Shown: positions 49,157 to 58,911, counted from the stretch's first letter. The stretch: DNA of 64,000 nucleotides from 13-2-20CM-66-19 sp963824395 (GCA_963824395.1 CAWGPF010000005.1:1142740-1206739); one strand, 5' to 3'. A program made the numbers and translations. Notes: generated from the letters alone by a model not told the origin.

Positions 49157-51715
49157 GTGAACAATTCAAAATCCGGCAATGCCGCCTCCCGGGACGTGAG
49201 CGGCATGGTGCACGTGCGCGGGGCACGCGAGCACAACCTGAAGAACGTCACGGTCGATATCCCGCGCGACTCACTCGTGGTGTTTACGGGTGTATCGGGG
49301 TCGGGAAAGTCGTCTTTGGCCTTCGGCACGCTCTACGCGGAGGCGCAGCGACGCTACCTCGAGTCGGTCTCGCCCTACGCCAGGCGGCTCTTCCACCAGA
49401 TGGCCGTCCCGGAAGTCGACGAGATCGACGGGCTGCCGCCCGCCGTGGCACTGCAGCAGCAGCGCGGTTCCCCGACGACCCGCTCCTCAGTCGGCAGCGT
49501 CACGACACTGTCCAACCTCGTGCGCATGCTCTTTTCCCGCGCCGGCGACTACCCCGCCGGGCAGCCGCTGCTCCACGCTGCAAGCTTCTCGCCCAATACG
49601 CCCGAGGGCGCCTGTCCCAAGTGCCACGGGCTGGGTCGGGTCTACGAAGTCACCGAACAGTCGATGGTGCCCGATGATTCCCTGACCATCCGGCAGCGGG
49701 CCATCGCCGCGTGGCCGACCGCGTGGGGCGGCCAGAACCAGCGCGACATTCTCGTCACCCTGGGCTACGACGTCGACCGACCGTGGCGCGAGCTGCCCCG
49801 CAAGGATCGCAACTGGATACTCTTTACCGACGAGCAGCCGGTCGTGCCGGTCTATGCCGGTCTTGAACCGCACGAGGTCCGGCGCGCGCTGCGGCGCAAG
49901 GAGGAGCCGAGCTACCAGGGAACCTTCAGCAGCGCCCGCCGCCACGTGCTGCACACGTTCGCCACGACCCACAGCCCGCTCATGAAGCGGCGCGTGCAGC
50001 AGTACATGCTCAGCGCCGAGTGCCCGCTGTGCCGCGGCAAGCGCCTGCGGCGCGAGTCGCTGTCGGTCAGGTTCGCCGGCCTCGATATCGCCGAGCTCTC
50101 GCGCCTCTCGTTGCGCGCCCTGGCACAGACGCTGCGTCCCTACGTTGACTCGCCAGGTCCGCGCGCTGGCAGAGGCGCGAACGCCCACCCGGAAAAGGCA
50201 CTCGTCACGCAGCGCATTGCCCAGGATGCACTGGCGCGGCTTGAGGTACTGCTCAACCTGGGTCTTGGGTATCTCGCCCTTGAGCGCAGCACACCGACTC
50301 TCTCACCGGGGGAGTTGCAGCGTCTGCGGCTTGCGACCCAGGTGCGGTCGAACCTTTTCGGCGTGGTGTACGTGCTCGATGAGCCCTCCGCGGGCCTGCA
50401 TCCGGCCGACACGGAGTCCCTGCTCGCTGCGCTCGATGCACTCAAAATCTCCGGGAACTCCCTGTTCGTGGTCGAGCATGACCTCGACGTGATCGGCCAC
50501 GCGGACTGGATCGTCGATGTCGGTCCGGCAGCCGGTGAGCACGGCGGTCAGGTGCTCTACAGCGGCCCTCCGGAAGGCCTGCGGAAAATCGCGGCCTCTG
50601 CGACGCGGCGCTATCTTTTCGGATCGCAGGCGCCCGCGGCGCGCACGCCGCGCGCGCCGCGGGACTGGCTGCGCCTTGAGGGGGTGAGCCGCAACAACCT
50701 GCACGGGCTAAATGCCGCGTTTCCGCTGGGAGTCTTTACGGCCGTGACCGGCATCTCCGGCTCCGGCAAGTCGAGCCTCGTCAGCCAGGTGCTCGTGGAG
50801 CTCGTCGCCCGGCAGCTCGGGCATGAGCTTGCGAAGGAGTCCGACGATGCCGACCCGCTCGAGCGCGAGCCCGATGCTCGCGCTGAGGGGCGGATCAGCG
50901 CCGGGATGGAGGGGCTGCGGCGCCTGGTGCTCGTCGATCAGAAGCAGATCGGCCGCACACCGCGCTCCAACCTCGCGACCTACACCGGGCTGTTCGACCA
51001 GATCCGCAGACTGTTCGCCGCGACCCGGGAGGCGCGCGCCCGCCGCTACGACGCGGGACGATTCTCCTTCAACGTCGCCAAGGGCCGCTGTCCCACCTGC
51101 CGCGGCGAAGGCTTCGTGATGGTGGAGCTGCTGTTCCTTCCGAGCGTCTACGCGCCCTGCCCCACCTGTCACGGCGCGCGCTACAACGCCAAGACACTCG
51201 AGATCCGCTATCGCGGACAGTCGATCGCGGACGTGCTGAACATGACGGTGGACGCAGGTGCCGCTTTCTTCGCCGATGACACAGCGGTGCTGCGCTCGCT
51301 GAAAGTTGTCCAGGAAGTAGGATTGGGCTATCTGCGCCTGGGTCAGCCCGCCACGGAACTCTCCGGCGGGGAGGCGCAGCGCATCAAGCTTGCCACCGAG
51401 CTGCAGCGCACCCAGCACGGTGACACGCTGTATGTTCTCGATGAACCTACGACGGGCCTGCATGCTGCGGATGTTGAGAAGCTCACGGCGCAACTTCACG
51501 GCCTGGTGGACGCCGGCAACACGGTGATCGTGGTGGAGCACGACATGCGTGTGGTGGCAGGCAGCGACTGGGTCATCGATATCGGTCCGGGCGCCGGTGA
51601 GGAGGGCGGCCGGGTCGTCGTCGCCGGCTCGCCGGCCGAGGCCGCCAAAGCCGGCGCGAGCCGCACCGCTCCCTATCTCGCGCGGTTTCTGGAGGGTGCG
51701 CGCGGTGCGCGCTAG
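49157..51715 (+). CDS. UvrA2-like ABC ATPase (excinuclease A paralogue)
   Basis: 852 residues from a GTG, shorter than UvrA (~940). Two ABC modules carry Walker A GVSGSGKSS (near residue 50) and GISGSGKSS (near 536), and signatures LSPGELQRLRLA and LSGGEAQRIKLA. Zinc-binding pairs are CPKCHG/CPLCRG and CPTCRG/CPTCHG. The first signature departs from LSGGE, and the reduced region after the first Walker A fits UvrA2, which lacks the UvrB-binding domain. UvrA2 proteins are linked to resistance to DNA-binding compounds rather than core excision repair. Confidence 0.88.
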   Translation: MNNSKSGNAASRDVSGMVHVRGAREHNLKNVTVDIPRDSLVVFTGVSGSGKSSLAFGTLYAEAQRRYLESVSPYARRLFHQMAVPEVDEIDGLPPAVALQQQRGSPTTRSSVGSVTTLSNLVRMLFSRAGDYPAGQPLLHAASFSPNTPEGACPKCHGLGRVYEVTEQSMVPDDSLTIRQRAIAAWPTAWGGQNQRDILVTLGYDVDRPWRELPRKDRNWILFTDEQPVVPVYAGLEPHEVRRALRRKEEPSYQGTFSSARRHVLHTFATTHSPLMKRRVQQYMLSAECPLCRGKRLRRESLSVRFAGLDIAELSRLSLRALAQTLRPYVDSPGPRAGRGANAHPEKALVTQRIAQDALARLEVLLNLGLGYLALERSTPTLSPGELQRLRLATQVRSNLFGVVYVLDEPSAGLHPADTESLLAALDALKISGNSLFVVEHDLDVIGHADWIVDVGPAAGEHGGQVLYSGPPEGLRKIAASATRRYLFGSQAPAARTPRAPRDWLRLEGVSRNNLHGLNAAFPLGVFTAVTGISGSGKSSLVSQVLVELVARQLGHELAKESDDADPLEREPDARAEGRISAGMEGLRRLVLVDQKQIGRTPRSNLATYTGLFDQIRRLFAATREARARRYDAGRFSFNVAKGRCPTCRGEGFVMVELLFLPSVYAPCPTCHGARYNAKTLEIRYRGQSIADVLNMTVDAGAAFFADDTAVLRSLKVVQEVGLGYLRLGQPATELSGGEAQRIKLATELQRTQHGDTLYVLDEPTTGLHAADVEKLTAQLHGLVDAGNTVIVVEHDMRVVAGSDWVIDIGPGAGEEGGRVVVAGSPAEAAKAGASRTAPYLARFLEGARGAR

Positions 51716-51776
51716 CAGACTCAACCGCTTATCTGTGGCGCGCGCCCACAAGAGGGCCCATGTGAGGATATCCCCC

Positions 51777-52106
51777 ATGAGACACATCGTGCTTACGCTC
51801 GCGTTGCTCGCTGCGGTTCCCCGCCTGGGGCTCTGCGACGGCTACTTCCGCTGCGGCTCCTCGCTGGTATCGGCCGAGATGTCGCTGGCGGAACTGATCC
51901 AGAAGTGCGGCTACCCGACGTCGAGCGAGACTTCGATCGTGGATGTCCGCAACGAGCTCGGCGCCAAGGTCGGCACCTCAACGATTGAAATCTGGCGCTA
52001 CGATCGGGGTACCCGCGCCGCCGCCATGCTCGTGAAGGTGGTGGACGGGAAAATCGAGAACATCAAAGACGAATCCTTCGATGCCCGGCAGTCGAAGTCG
52101 CCGTGA
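51777..52106 (+). CDS. DUF2845 secreted protein
   Basis: 109 residues from ATG 51777, with GAGGA upstream; the longer frame runs through the uvrA2-like gene. A signal peptide (about 1–20, IVLTLALLAAVPRLGLC) is followed by FRCGSSLVSAEMSLAELIQKCGYPTSSE, with two Cys, and IEIWRYDRG, the DUF2845 pattern. The function of the family is unknown. Confidence 0.75.
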   Translation: MRHIVLTLALLAAVPRLGLCDGYFRCGSSLVSAEMSLAELIQKCGYPTSSETSIVDVRNELGAKVGTSTIEIWRYDRGTRAAAMLVKVVDGKIENIKDESFDARQSKSP

Positions 52107-52214
52107 CGGTTAACGACAGATCAAGGGCGCCATCCGCGGCCGCCACGCGATCGCAGCGGCAGGCAGCGCTTGGGTTCCCGGTGCTCGACACCCGCGGCGT
52201 CGCGGCGGCACATG

Positions 52215-52619
52215 TCAGGGCGCCTGAATCATTTTCCAGCCGTTGCCCGAAGGGTCACGAAAGCCCGCGTCCACCGTCCCGTAGCGATCCGTGGGCTCCT
52301 GCGTAAACTCAACGCCGCGGGCGCGCATGCGCTCATAGGCACCGCGGCAGTCCTCGACCAGCAGCACGAGCGGCGGCATGGCCCCCTTGGCCACCGCCTC
52401 GCACAGCGTCTGGGCGGTCGCGGCATCGACGGTCGGCGACTGGGGCTTGAACAGCCCGAGCTGGAAGGAAGGCTGGTCCGGGTGCTGGACGGTCAGCCAG
52501 CGGTAGGCACCGTTGCGCGCGTCCGTGTGTACGCGAAATCCGAGTTTCTCGACGTAGAACTCACGGGCTTCATCCTGATCGCGAACGTACAGCCCGACTA
52601 CTGCGATTCCGTTGCTCAT
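52215..52619 (-). CDS. VOC family (glyoxalase-like) protein
   Basis: 134 residues. The two beta-alpha-beta-beta-beta modules of the vicinal oxygen chelate fold are visible: VVGLYVRDQDEAREFYVEKLGFRV and VEDCRGAYERMRARGVEFTQEPTDRYGTVDAGFRDPSGNGWKMIQ. Its ATG overlaps the stop of the upstream AraC gene (ATGA), so the two are coupled. The substrate cannot be inferred. Confidence 0.88.
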   Translation of the reverse strand: MSNGIAVVGLYVRDQDEAREFYVEKLGFRVHTDARNGAYRWLTVQHPDQPSFQLGLFKPQSPTVDAATAQTLCEAVAKGAMPPLVLLVEDCRGAYERMRARGVEFTQEPTDRYGTVDAGFRDPSGNGWKMIQAP

Positions 52620-53155
52620 GGCATGTCCTTCGTTTGACCGGAATCCCTTATACCCGCCACCTTGCGCCGGCGCTTCTCCGAAACTGCTGTCATCAGTCCC
52701 GGCCGGTACGCGGCACTCAGGAAGCAGCCGGGCACCGCCCGCGGTGCGCGCGGGGTCGCCCGCTCGCGCTCACGGAAGTCCTTGGGGCTCTCGCCCGTCA
52801 CATCGTGGAACGTGCGCCCGAAGGTGCCGAGGCTCTTCCAGCCGGTTTGGAAGGCGATGTCGGTGATCGGCAGGTTCGTCTCGCGCAGCAACGCCGTAGC
52901 CCGCTCAATGCGGCGGGTGAGCAGGTACCGGTGCGGGGGAGTCGCGAAGGCACTTCTGAAGGATCGCGCAAAGTGCGCCCGGGAGACGCGACTCACGCGG
53001 GCCAGACGCTCGACCGGCCACTCCTCGTGCGAAGCGGCGTCCATCCTGTCTTTCGCGCGCAGCAAGCGTCGCAACAGCTTTGGATCCCCCCTGGCAGGGC
53101 CGGATCGCAGGTCGCTGCGCCGCGCTTTCGCGCGCAGCCGCTCAGATGTCCTCAT
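52616..53155 (-). CDS. AraC family transcriptional regulator
   Basis: 179 residues from ATG 53155 (the frame is open further, to a GTG-rich region ending at 53245). The double-HTH AraC domain covers about residues 30–135: WPVERLARVSRVSRAHFARSFRSAFATPPHRYLLTRRIERATALLRETNLPITDIAFQTGWKSLGTFGRTFHDVTGESPKDFR. There is no N-terminal sensing domain; the C-terminal ~45 residues are basic and unmatched. It probably controls the coupled VOC gene. Confidence 0.85.
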   Translation of the reverse strand: MRTSERLRAKARRSDLRSGPARGDPKLLRRLLRAKDRMDAASHEEWPVERLARVSRVSRAHFARSFRSAFATPPHRYLLTRRIERATALLRETNLPITDIAFQTGWKSLGTFGRTFHDVTGESPKDFRERERATPRAPRAVPGCFLSAAYRPGLMTAVSEKRRRKVAGIRDSGQTKDMP

Positions 53156-53283
53156 TAGCAGCTCGACGATGATTCGGGGCGCTGCCGTGTCGTTCCGGCT
53201 GGCGGATCCTAACCGAAGGAGCGCTCGGGCACACAGGTTACACACCAGTCCCGGACACGTGCCGCCCAGGCCTGAGTAGCGAG

Positions 53284-55406
53284 CTAGAGACGCAAGCGGC
53301 GCAAGCGCAGCGCATTCGAAATCACCGATACTGAGCTTAGCGACATCGCAAGCGCGGCGACGACCGGACTGAGCAGAAGCCCGCAGGCCGGGTAAAGCAC
53401 GCCTGCGGCAATCGGGATGCCAAGCGCGTTATAGGCGAAGGCGAACACCAGGTTCTGGCGGATGTTGTGCATCGTGGCGCGGCTCAGAGCCCTGGCTCGC
53501 ACGATGCCGGAGAGATCCCCTTTCACCAACGTAATCCCGGCGCTCTGAATCGCCACCTCGGTGCCTGTACCCATGGCAATACCCACCGCAGCTTCGGCCA
53601 ACGCCGGGGCATCGTTCACCCCGTCACCCGCCATAGCGATGATGCAGCCTTCGGACGTGAGCTTCTTCACTACCCGGCTCTTGTCCTGCGGCAGAACGTC
53701 GGCTTCGATATCCTTGATGGCGAGCTTGCGCGCCACGGCTTGCGCGGTGACCAGGTTGTCGCCCGTCAGCATCACAATCCGCACGCCATCTGCCCTCAGA
53801 CTGCGCAGCGCGGCCTCTGTTGTGGGCTTGATCGGGTCGGCGATGGCAATGAGCGCCCCCGGTTTTCCGTCTATCGCCATGAACAGAGCCGTCGCACCGT
53901 CGCCACGAAATTCGTCTGCCTGATGTCCGAATCCACTCAGGATGACACCGAGGTCGGCCATCAGCTTCGCATTTCCCAGTGCCACCGAGTGGCCTCCGAC
54001 TCTGCCGGTAACTCCCATGCCGGTGATGGACACAAAATCCGTAGCCTGTTCGATCGGAGCATTGCGCTCGCGCGCGGTGGCGAGGATGGCTGATGCGAGC
54101 GGGTGTTCACTGGAGCGCTCAAGACTGGCGGCCAGGCTCAGTACTTCCGCTTCCGAGTACCCGGCTGCGGCGACGATGGCAGTCACACGAGGCTTGCCCT
54201 CGGTGAGGGTGCCGGTCTTATCTACAACCAGCGTGTTCACCTTCTCCATGCGCTCAAGGGCTTCGGCCGATTTGATCAGTACGCCCGCGCTGGCGCCCTT
54301 GCCGATGCCGACAGCTACCGACATGGGAGTGGCCAAGCCGAGCGCACACGGACAGGCAATGATGAGTACGGCAACCGCCGCGATCAGCGCGTAAGAGAGC
54401 GCCGGAGCAGGTCCCCAGACAGCCCACGCGGCGAACGCGGCGACGGCCACCGCGAGAACCCCGGGGACAAAATAGCCGGCCACCGTGTCCGCCAAGCGCT
54501 GGATCGGAGCGCGGCTGCGCTGCGCCTCGGCGACCATGGCCACAATCCGCGCCAGCATGGTATCCGCACCGACCTTATCCGCGCGCATGACGAGTGAGCC
54601 CGCCTGCGTTTACGGTTCCGCCGATGAGCGTGTCGCCGGCTCGCTTGGCGGCCGGCATCGACTCACCGGTGACCAGGGACTCATCCACTGCGCTCGTACC
54701 TTCGAGCACGACGCCATCTACCGGCACACCATCGCCGGGCCGCAGGCGCAGGCGATCGCCCACCTGCACTTGCTCAACCGCGACCTCCTCGTCCTCGCCG
54801 CCATCTTTCAGGCGGTAGCGTTGTTTTCGGCGCCAGCTTGAGCAGCGCACGGATTGCGCTGCCGGTCTGCTCGCGCGCCCGAAGCTCCAATACTTGGCCC
54901 AGCAGCACAAGAACGGTAATTACCGCGGCGGCCTCAAAATAAGTGGGGACGGTGCCATCCATCCCTTGGAACCCGGCAGGGAATGCGCCCGGGGCAACGG
55001 TCGCCGCGACGCTGTAGAGATAAGCCGCGCCCGTGCCCAGTGCTATCAGACTGAACATGTTTAGTTTGCGGTGGAGCACTGAGGCCCACGCGCGCTGGAA
55101 GAATGGCCATCCGGCCCACAACACGACGGGCGTCGCGAGCGCAAATTGGATCCACGTGGAAACACGTGGCGCGACGACATCGTGCACGTGCAGCACGGCG
55201 GCGTGACTGCTCATTTCGAGGATGAAAACCGGCGAGGCCACAACCGCCGCGACCCAGAACCGTCGCGTCATGTCGACCAGTTCCGGGTCCACCCCAGGAT
55301 CTGCCGTTGTCTGCAGCGGCTCCAGCGTCATCCCGCAGACCGGACAGTTACCCGTTTGCACCTGGCGGACCTGGGGATGCATGGGGCACGTGTAAAGCAT
55401 GCCCAT
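53284..55406 (-). pseudogene. copA: Copper-translocating P-type ATPase with two frameshifts
   Basis: Three segments in different frames add up to one P1B ATPase. From 55406 a heavy-metal-binding start (YTCPMHPQV...CPVCGMTLEPL) and four TMs run to about 54822. The actuator domain with VTGES lies in a second frame to about 54600. The rest, with IIACPCALGLATP, DKTGTLTEGKP, MLTGDN and GDGVNDAPAL, lies in a third frame from 54588. Each break fits one extra base (near 54818–54828 and 54597–54603, beside short A and G runs). It lacks an HMA domain. Either a dead gene or an assembly error; without the breaks it would be about 705 residues. Confidence 0.88.
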
Positions 55407-55511
55407 CGCTTCGCCGGACGTCTTAACGGGAAACGCGCCAGACCCTAGTCAGATGGGCCAGGTATCAGGAACGGATCTGCGAACCTCAGTGCGCAAACCG
55501 CCAGCGCACGG

Positions 55512-55943
55512 CTAACGGCATTCACACTTCGATTGCGTCCAGCACGTAGCCGAAAAGCCCTCGGTCTTGTGAACGTCGCCTTGGGTGCACGAAGCCTGCT
55601 TTCCGGTAGGGCAGGAAACTGAACAGCCCGCGCAAACATTGTCCGCATCTGCTGGAGCGCTGCACTGCGAAGGGACTACTGCCACTACGCCCGGCCATCC
55701 GGCCACGACCACCGGGGTACCGGCGTTCTTCTGCGCTTCGGCGTACGCGGCAGGCCCCTGGCTGACGCACTGCACGTACTGCGGCGACCCTGGCGCCAGA
55801 CCAAACTGCTGACAGCGGCTGTGGTTGGCCGCGCTCACATTTGCATTATTGCGCTCCATCGCAGCACAGCCGGTCAATGCGGCAAGTTGCAACGCAACCC
55901 CGGCCATTGCCAGAAGTCGAATCCCTAACTGAACATTGATCAT
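55512..55943 (-). CDS. Cys-rich putative lipoprotein
   Basis: 143 residues from ATG 55943 with GGAG about 7 bp upstream. The signal peptide ends with lipobox LTGC, giving a lipidated Cys near residue 26. The mature protein has about twelve Cys, many near the C-terminus (CAGCSVSCPTGKQASCTQGD, ATCWTQSKCECR), suggesting disulphides or metal binding. It lies near the copper ATPase, so a metal-linked role is possible but unproven. Family not recognised. Confidence 0.65.
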   Translation of the reverse strand: MINVQLGIRLLAMAGVALQLAALTGCAAMERNNANVSAANHSRCQQFGLAPGSPQYVQCVSQGPAAYAEAQKNAGTPVVVAGWPGVVAVVPSQCSAPADADNVCAGCSVSCPTGKQASCTQGDVHKTEGFSATCWTQSKCECR

Positions 55944-56178
55944 CGTTTCGCTCCGCGACGCGCAGGTGTCCGATGGTCTACATGACGCCTCAAGGGTCAC
56001 CGCCATCGCCTTACGTGCTCACACTGTAGCATGTCTAAAACCGAATCCCCGCTGCGCGAACGCGTGCGATGGCTTCTGGACCTCACGAATTCGCCAGCGC
56101 GCGCGATCAGTGCGGCATGGCGCACCCTTTTTGGGCAAGCGGTCGTCCCTCTGGCAAGGCCCGCTGCGACAAACGTCC

Positions 56179-56328
56179 ATGAGCGGCGTGTACGTAGTCC
56201 TGAACTCCGCGGCGCGTGACGGCGGAGGCGTGTACCTGGAAGGCTCGCTCGGCACTGTGAGCAATGACGTAGTGAATAACAACACTCCAAACAACTGCGC
56301 GAAGGCTTCGCTCACAGTCTGTCCGTAA
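56179..56328 (+). pseudogene. Remnant of a parallel beta-helix surface protein
   Basis: 49 codons reading GVYVVLNSAARDGGGVYLEGSLGTVSNDVVNNNTPNNCAKASLTVCP before a stop. GGGVYLE...NNTPNNC is the repeat style near the C-terminus of secreted beta-helix proteins. No start signal or upstream domain is found, so it looks like a 3' remnant. A larger beta-helix gene lies 700 bp on. Confidence 0.45.
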
Positions 56329-56483
56329 TTGGTTCTGCGGCTTGGCGCTCGGCGCGACACTGTGCTGCCGAGTGGCGCGCCTCGGAGGGGGCCACTCGAC
56401 GCGGGCTGACAGATAGCCCGGCCGCAGCGGCGGCGCCAGGAACACCGAAGTTCGCCCTCACTCGATTGGTTCCTGGTCTCCGA

Positions 56484-56755
56484 GTTCACGGAGAGGTCAT
56501 CAAGGGCCACCGTAAGAACACTGATGAGGTCCAGAGAATGCTGGACAAGGACGTGCTGTCGGAATGGAACGCCGAGACGCCCGCACCGTCAAGCCCCGCG
56601 AGGTGCTCGAGCTGCTCGACGAAATTGTGGATCGCGGCAGCGCTGTCATGAGTAACCGGGTGCACAGCCTTCTAGTGCAGCTGTTCAAGTACGGGATTCA
56701 CCGGCAGCTGATCGAACGAGCGGGCTCACCGACGACGCTCGAACGCGCCAGTTAG
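56484..56755 (+). pseudogene. Broken tyrosine integrase (P4-like), internal fragment
   Basis: HRKNTDEVQRMLDKDVLSEWN in one frame (from about 56505) continues, after a shift near 56575, as RTVKPREVLELLDEIVDRGSAVMSNRVHSLLVQLFKYGIHRQLIE in a second frame, ending at a TAG (56753–56755). This is the core-binding region of P4-type integrases. The catalytic domain with the Arg/His/Tyr residues is missing. It marks decayed mobile DNA and fits the tRNA fragment at 58531. Confidence 0.7.
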
Positions 56756-57017
56756 GTCTTTCAGCCGGTAACATGCCGGTGCACTGGTTTCCTTCACGCC
56801 GTTGCGTCGGCATTCTTTACACGGCCGATGTCGAGCGTTAGGTACTAGCCAGCCCCGCGGTACTAACGCCTTGATTTCTTTCGTACCTGCTTGCAGGGTA
56901 CGGTATGTGCATAAACATAACAGCCACGGCAACCGGTTGCGCTCGCATTCGGCGCGCAACATGCCGAGTGGACCAAGCACTCGAGCCGCGGAGAAGAACA
57001 GCAGTAACCGGGGTCCG

Positions 57018-58445
57018 ATGAACATTTCCTCATTTTCGTGGGGCCGGGTTTTGCCCCTGCTCCTGCTTACTGTGGTGACGGCCGGGTACGGGCCGGTAGC
57101 GAAGGCGAGCCTCGCGGTAGCCAACAATGGAATGGACAGCGGCAGCTGTGGTTCGACCGCCAGCCCCTGCCGCTCCATCAGTCAAGCCATCGAGAATGCG
57201 GCCTCCGGAGACACGATCTGGGTGGGCCCGGGGATCTATGGCGACCTAAGTGGAGACGGTAACTTCGACGCGCCCGGATCCGAACACCCGACTGCAATTC
57301 CTCCGCCAACCACACCTTATTACCGTGCATGTGCGGTTTGCATCACGAAGACGGTCAGCATCTTTTCAATCGCCGGCGCCGCAGCCACCACGATCCAAGT
57401 GGGTCCGAATCCCGCAACGCCAACCACTGTTTATCTGGCAGCGAACCGCGCGGTGTTTGGCGCCCCGGGACATGGCTTTACCATTACCGGAGGGAATGCC
57501 TATGGGTTGCTCGTTGATCTCTCGCGAGAGGCCGGTGCCTTTGGTGGCATGACCGTTTCTGGAAACATCGATCTGAAAGACGGCACAGGTTTCTCGGTTC
57601 AGGGTGAACAGGGAGGCACTCCGCAGGACGGACCCAACGCGTGCCCGGCGTTTATCCCCGATGCGTGTCCCCCGTTCTTCGGAAATGTCATTTTGTCCGG
57701 GAACGAAGCGATCGGGAACAATATCGGCTTCAATGTGGAACCCAAGCTGGCCGACATCTACGGGACGCAGCAATACTTGCTGGTGAATAATGTCGCCCTT
57801 GGAGCGGCCACCGGCTTCATTGTCGATCCCTTCGGCAGCGTTGGTTGTGACGACTGCTTCGATGCCGGGCGTGCACAGGTCGCCGTCCTCATGAACAACT
57901 TTGCCGCGAACGGCGGCACTGGCTTTAATTTGCGTTCGAGTGGCTTGGTTAGCGGGAACGTGGCCGTCAACAATTCCAGCGTCGGGTTCTTGATCACGGA
58001 TGTCCCGAAGTTTGTGCGCAACACGGCAACGGGCAATGCGGGACCCGGCGCACTTGTCGGCTTCCTGCTAGGCGGATCCAATGTAACGGATTTGGTCCAG
58101 AACAATTTCTTCGGCAATGATCGCAATAGGCCCCCCTTGACTGTCGGCTTTGGCGTGAACGCCGGCCCGAGCGCCAACTGCGGCGTGCTGAACGCCGGAT
58201 GGGTCGACTTCAACAGTCGCCCGGTCAGATTTCCGCCTCTACCCTTTCCGGCTACCAGCGTCTTGGCCGTTAACGACTACTGGGGATCTGTGAACGGTCC
58301 CCAGGCAACTGGTGGCGGGGATGCGGCCGGGGGCGCCTGTGACGTGGCCTCTGTATTTCAAGGTGTCGTGACGCCAACAGTCACTACATTTAAACCGTTC
58401 GCTACCGCTCCCAATGGGATAGTGACTCAACCATTTGGTCCCTGA
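57018..58445 (+). CDS. Secreted right-handed parallel beta-helix protein
   Basis: 475 residues from ATG 57018; the frame is open upstream but ATG 57018 starts a good signal peptide (WGRVLPLLLLTVVTAGYGPVAKA). The mature protein begins with a beta-helix entry motif (VANNGMDSGSCGSTASPCRSISQAIENAASGDTIWVGPGIY). Repeats rich in Asn, Gly and Val follow (LSGNEAIGNNIGFNV, LVNNVALGAATGF, LMNNFAANGGTGFNL, SGNVAVNNSSVGFLI). No catalytic lyase residues were identified. Lower GC and the integrase remnant upstream suggest acquisition. Confidence 0.75.
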   Translation: MNISSFSWGRVLPLLLLTVVTAGYGPVAKASLAVANNGMDSGSCGSTASPCRSISQAIENAASGDTIWVGPGIYGDLSGDGNFDAPGSEHPTAIPPPTTPYYRACAVCITKTVSIFSIAGAAATTIQVGPNPATPTTVYLAANRAVFGAPGHGFTITGGNAYGLLVDLSREAGAFGGMTVSGNIDLKDGTGFSVQGEQGGTPQDGPNACPAFIPDACPPFFGNVILSGNEAIGNNIGFNVEPKLADIYGTQQYLLVNNVALGAATGFIVDPFGSVGCDDCFDAGRAQVAVLMNNFAANGGTGFNLRSSGLVSGNVAVNNSSVGFLITDVPKFVRNTATGNAGPGALVGFLLGGSNVTDLVQNNFFGNDRNRPPLTVGFGVNAGPSANCGVLNAGWVDFNSRPVRFPPLPFPATSVLAVNDYWGSVNGPQATGGGDAAGGACDVASVFQGVVTPTVTTFKPFATAPNGIVTQPFGP

Positions 58446-58530
58446 GCGCGCACCCGCAAGCCTCTGGCAACGTGAATCGCCAGCGGCGTTGCTTCGGTGC
58501 GGGTATGCCAGGAAAAGATTTGTTTGTTAG

Positions 58531-58578
58531 TGGTCGGAACGCCGAGATTTGAACTCGGGACCCCTTGCACCCCATGCG
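58531..58578 (-). other. 3' fragment of tRNA-Pro(GGG), probable attachment site
   Basis: Read leftwards, the segment gives ATGGGGT (anticodon loop), GCAAG, the variable loop, a T-arm with GTTCAAATC, and acceptor end CGTTCCGACCA. Upstream bases do not complete the anticodon stem, D-arm or 5' acceptor, so only the last ~48 bases of a tRNA-Pro are present. P4-type integrases use exactly such tRNA 3' ends as att sites. A broken integrase lies 1.8 kb away. Confidence 0.75.
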
Positions 58579-58584
58579 CATTAT

Positions 58585-58613
58585 TTGACGTTTAACGTTA
58601 AACGAGATACAAT
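58585..58613 (+). promoter_or_regulatory. higBA promoter with operator palindrome
   Basis: TTGACG (58585–58590), 17 bases, TACAAT (58608–58613) form a near-consensus sigma-70 promoter. A perfect 16-base palindrome, CGTTTAACGTTAAACG, covers 58589–58604 and overlaps the −35 and spacer, where the HigA antitoxin would bind to repress. The transcript would begin at the GTG of higB. Confidence 0.8.
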
Positions 58614-58619
58614 CGCGCC

Positions 58620-58898
58620 GTGATCAGGAGCTTCAAGTGCGGCGATACCCGTAAGCTCTTCGAAACCGGGAAGTCGGCTCGCTTCGCGGCCATTCTTAAG
58701 GTGGCGACCCGCAAACTGATTCAGCTCGAAGCGGCGGCGACGCTCGAATTCTTGCGATCGCCCCCGGGGAATCGGCTTGAGGCGCTGACTGCTGACCGAC
58801 GCGGCCAACACAGCATCCGCATCAACGATCAATGGCGGTTATGTTTTCGGTGGACAGCTGCCGGTCCCGAGGATGTAGAAATCGTGGACTACCATTGA
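58620..58898 (+). CDS. higB: Toxin HigB (RelE superfamily)
   Basis: 92 residues from GTG 58620. The family pattern is complete: IRSFKCGDTRKLFETG at the start, ATRKLIQLEAAATLEFLRSPPGNRLEAL in the middle, and GQHSIRINDQWRLCFRW...DVEIVDYH at the end. HigB is a ribosome-dependent mRNA interferase. There is no ribosome-binding site and the −10 ends seven bases before the GTG, so translation is probably leaderless. higA follows after 13 bp. Confidence 0.93.
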   Translation: MIRSFKCGDTRKLFETGKSARFAAILKVATRKLIQLEAAATLEFLRSPPGNRLEALTADRRGQHSIRINDQWRLCFRWTAAGPEDVEIVDYH

Positions 58899-58911
58899 GG
58901 AAACCAGTGTT

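Noticed and set aside
55445..55648. Short minus-strand frame downstream of the Cys-rich lipoprotein
   Set aside because: It overlaps the lipoprotein gene out of frame and has no start signal or known domain.
56031..56219. 62-aa frame starting MSKTESPLRERVRWLL
   Set aside because: No ribosome-binding site or recognised family; it overlaps the beta-helix remnant in another frame. It is treated as chance in a decayed region.
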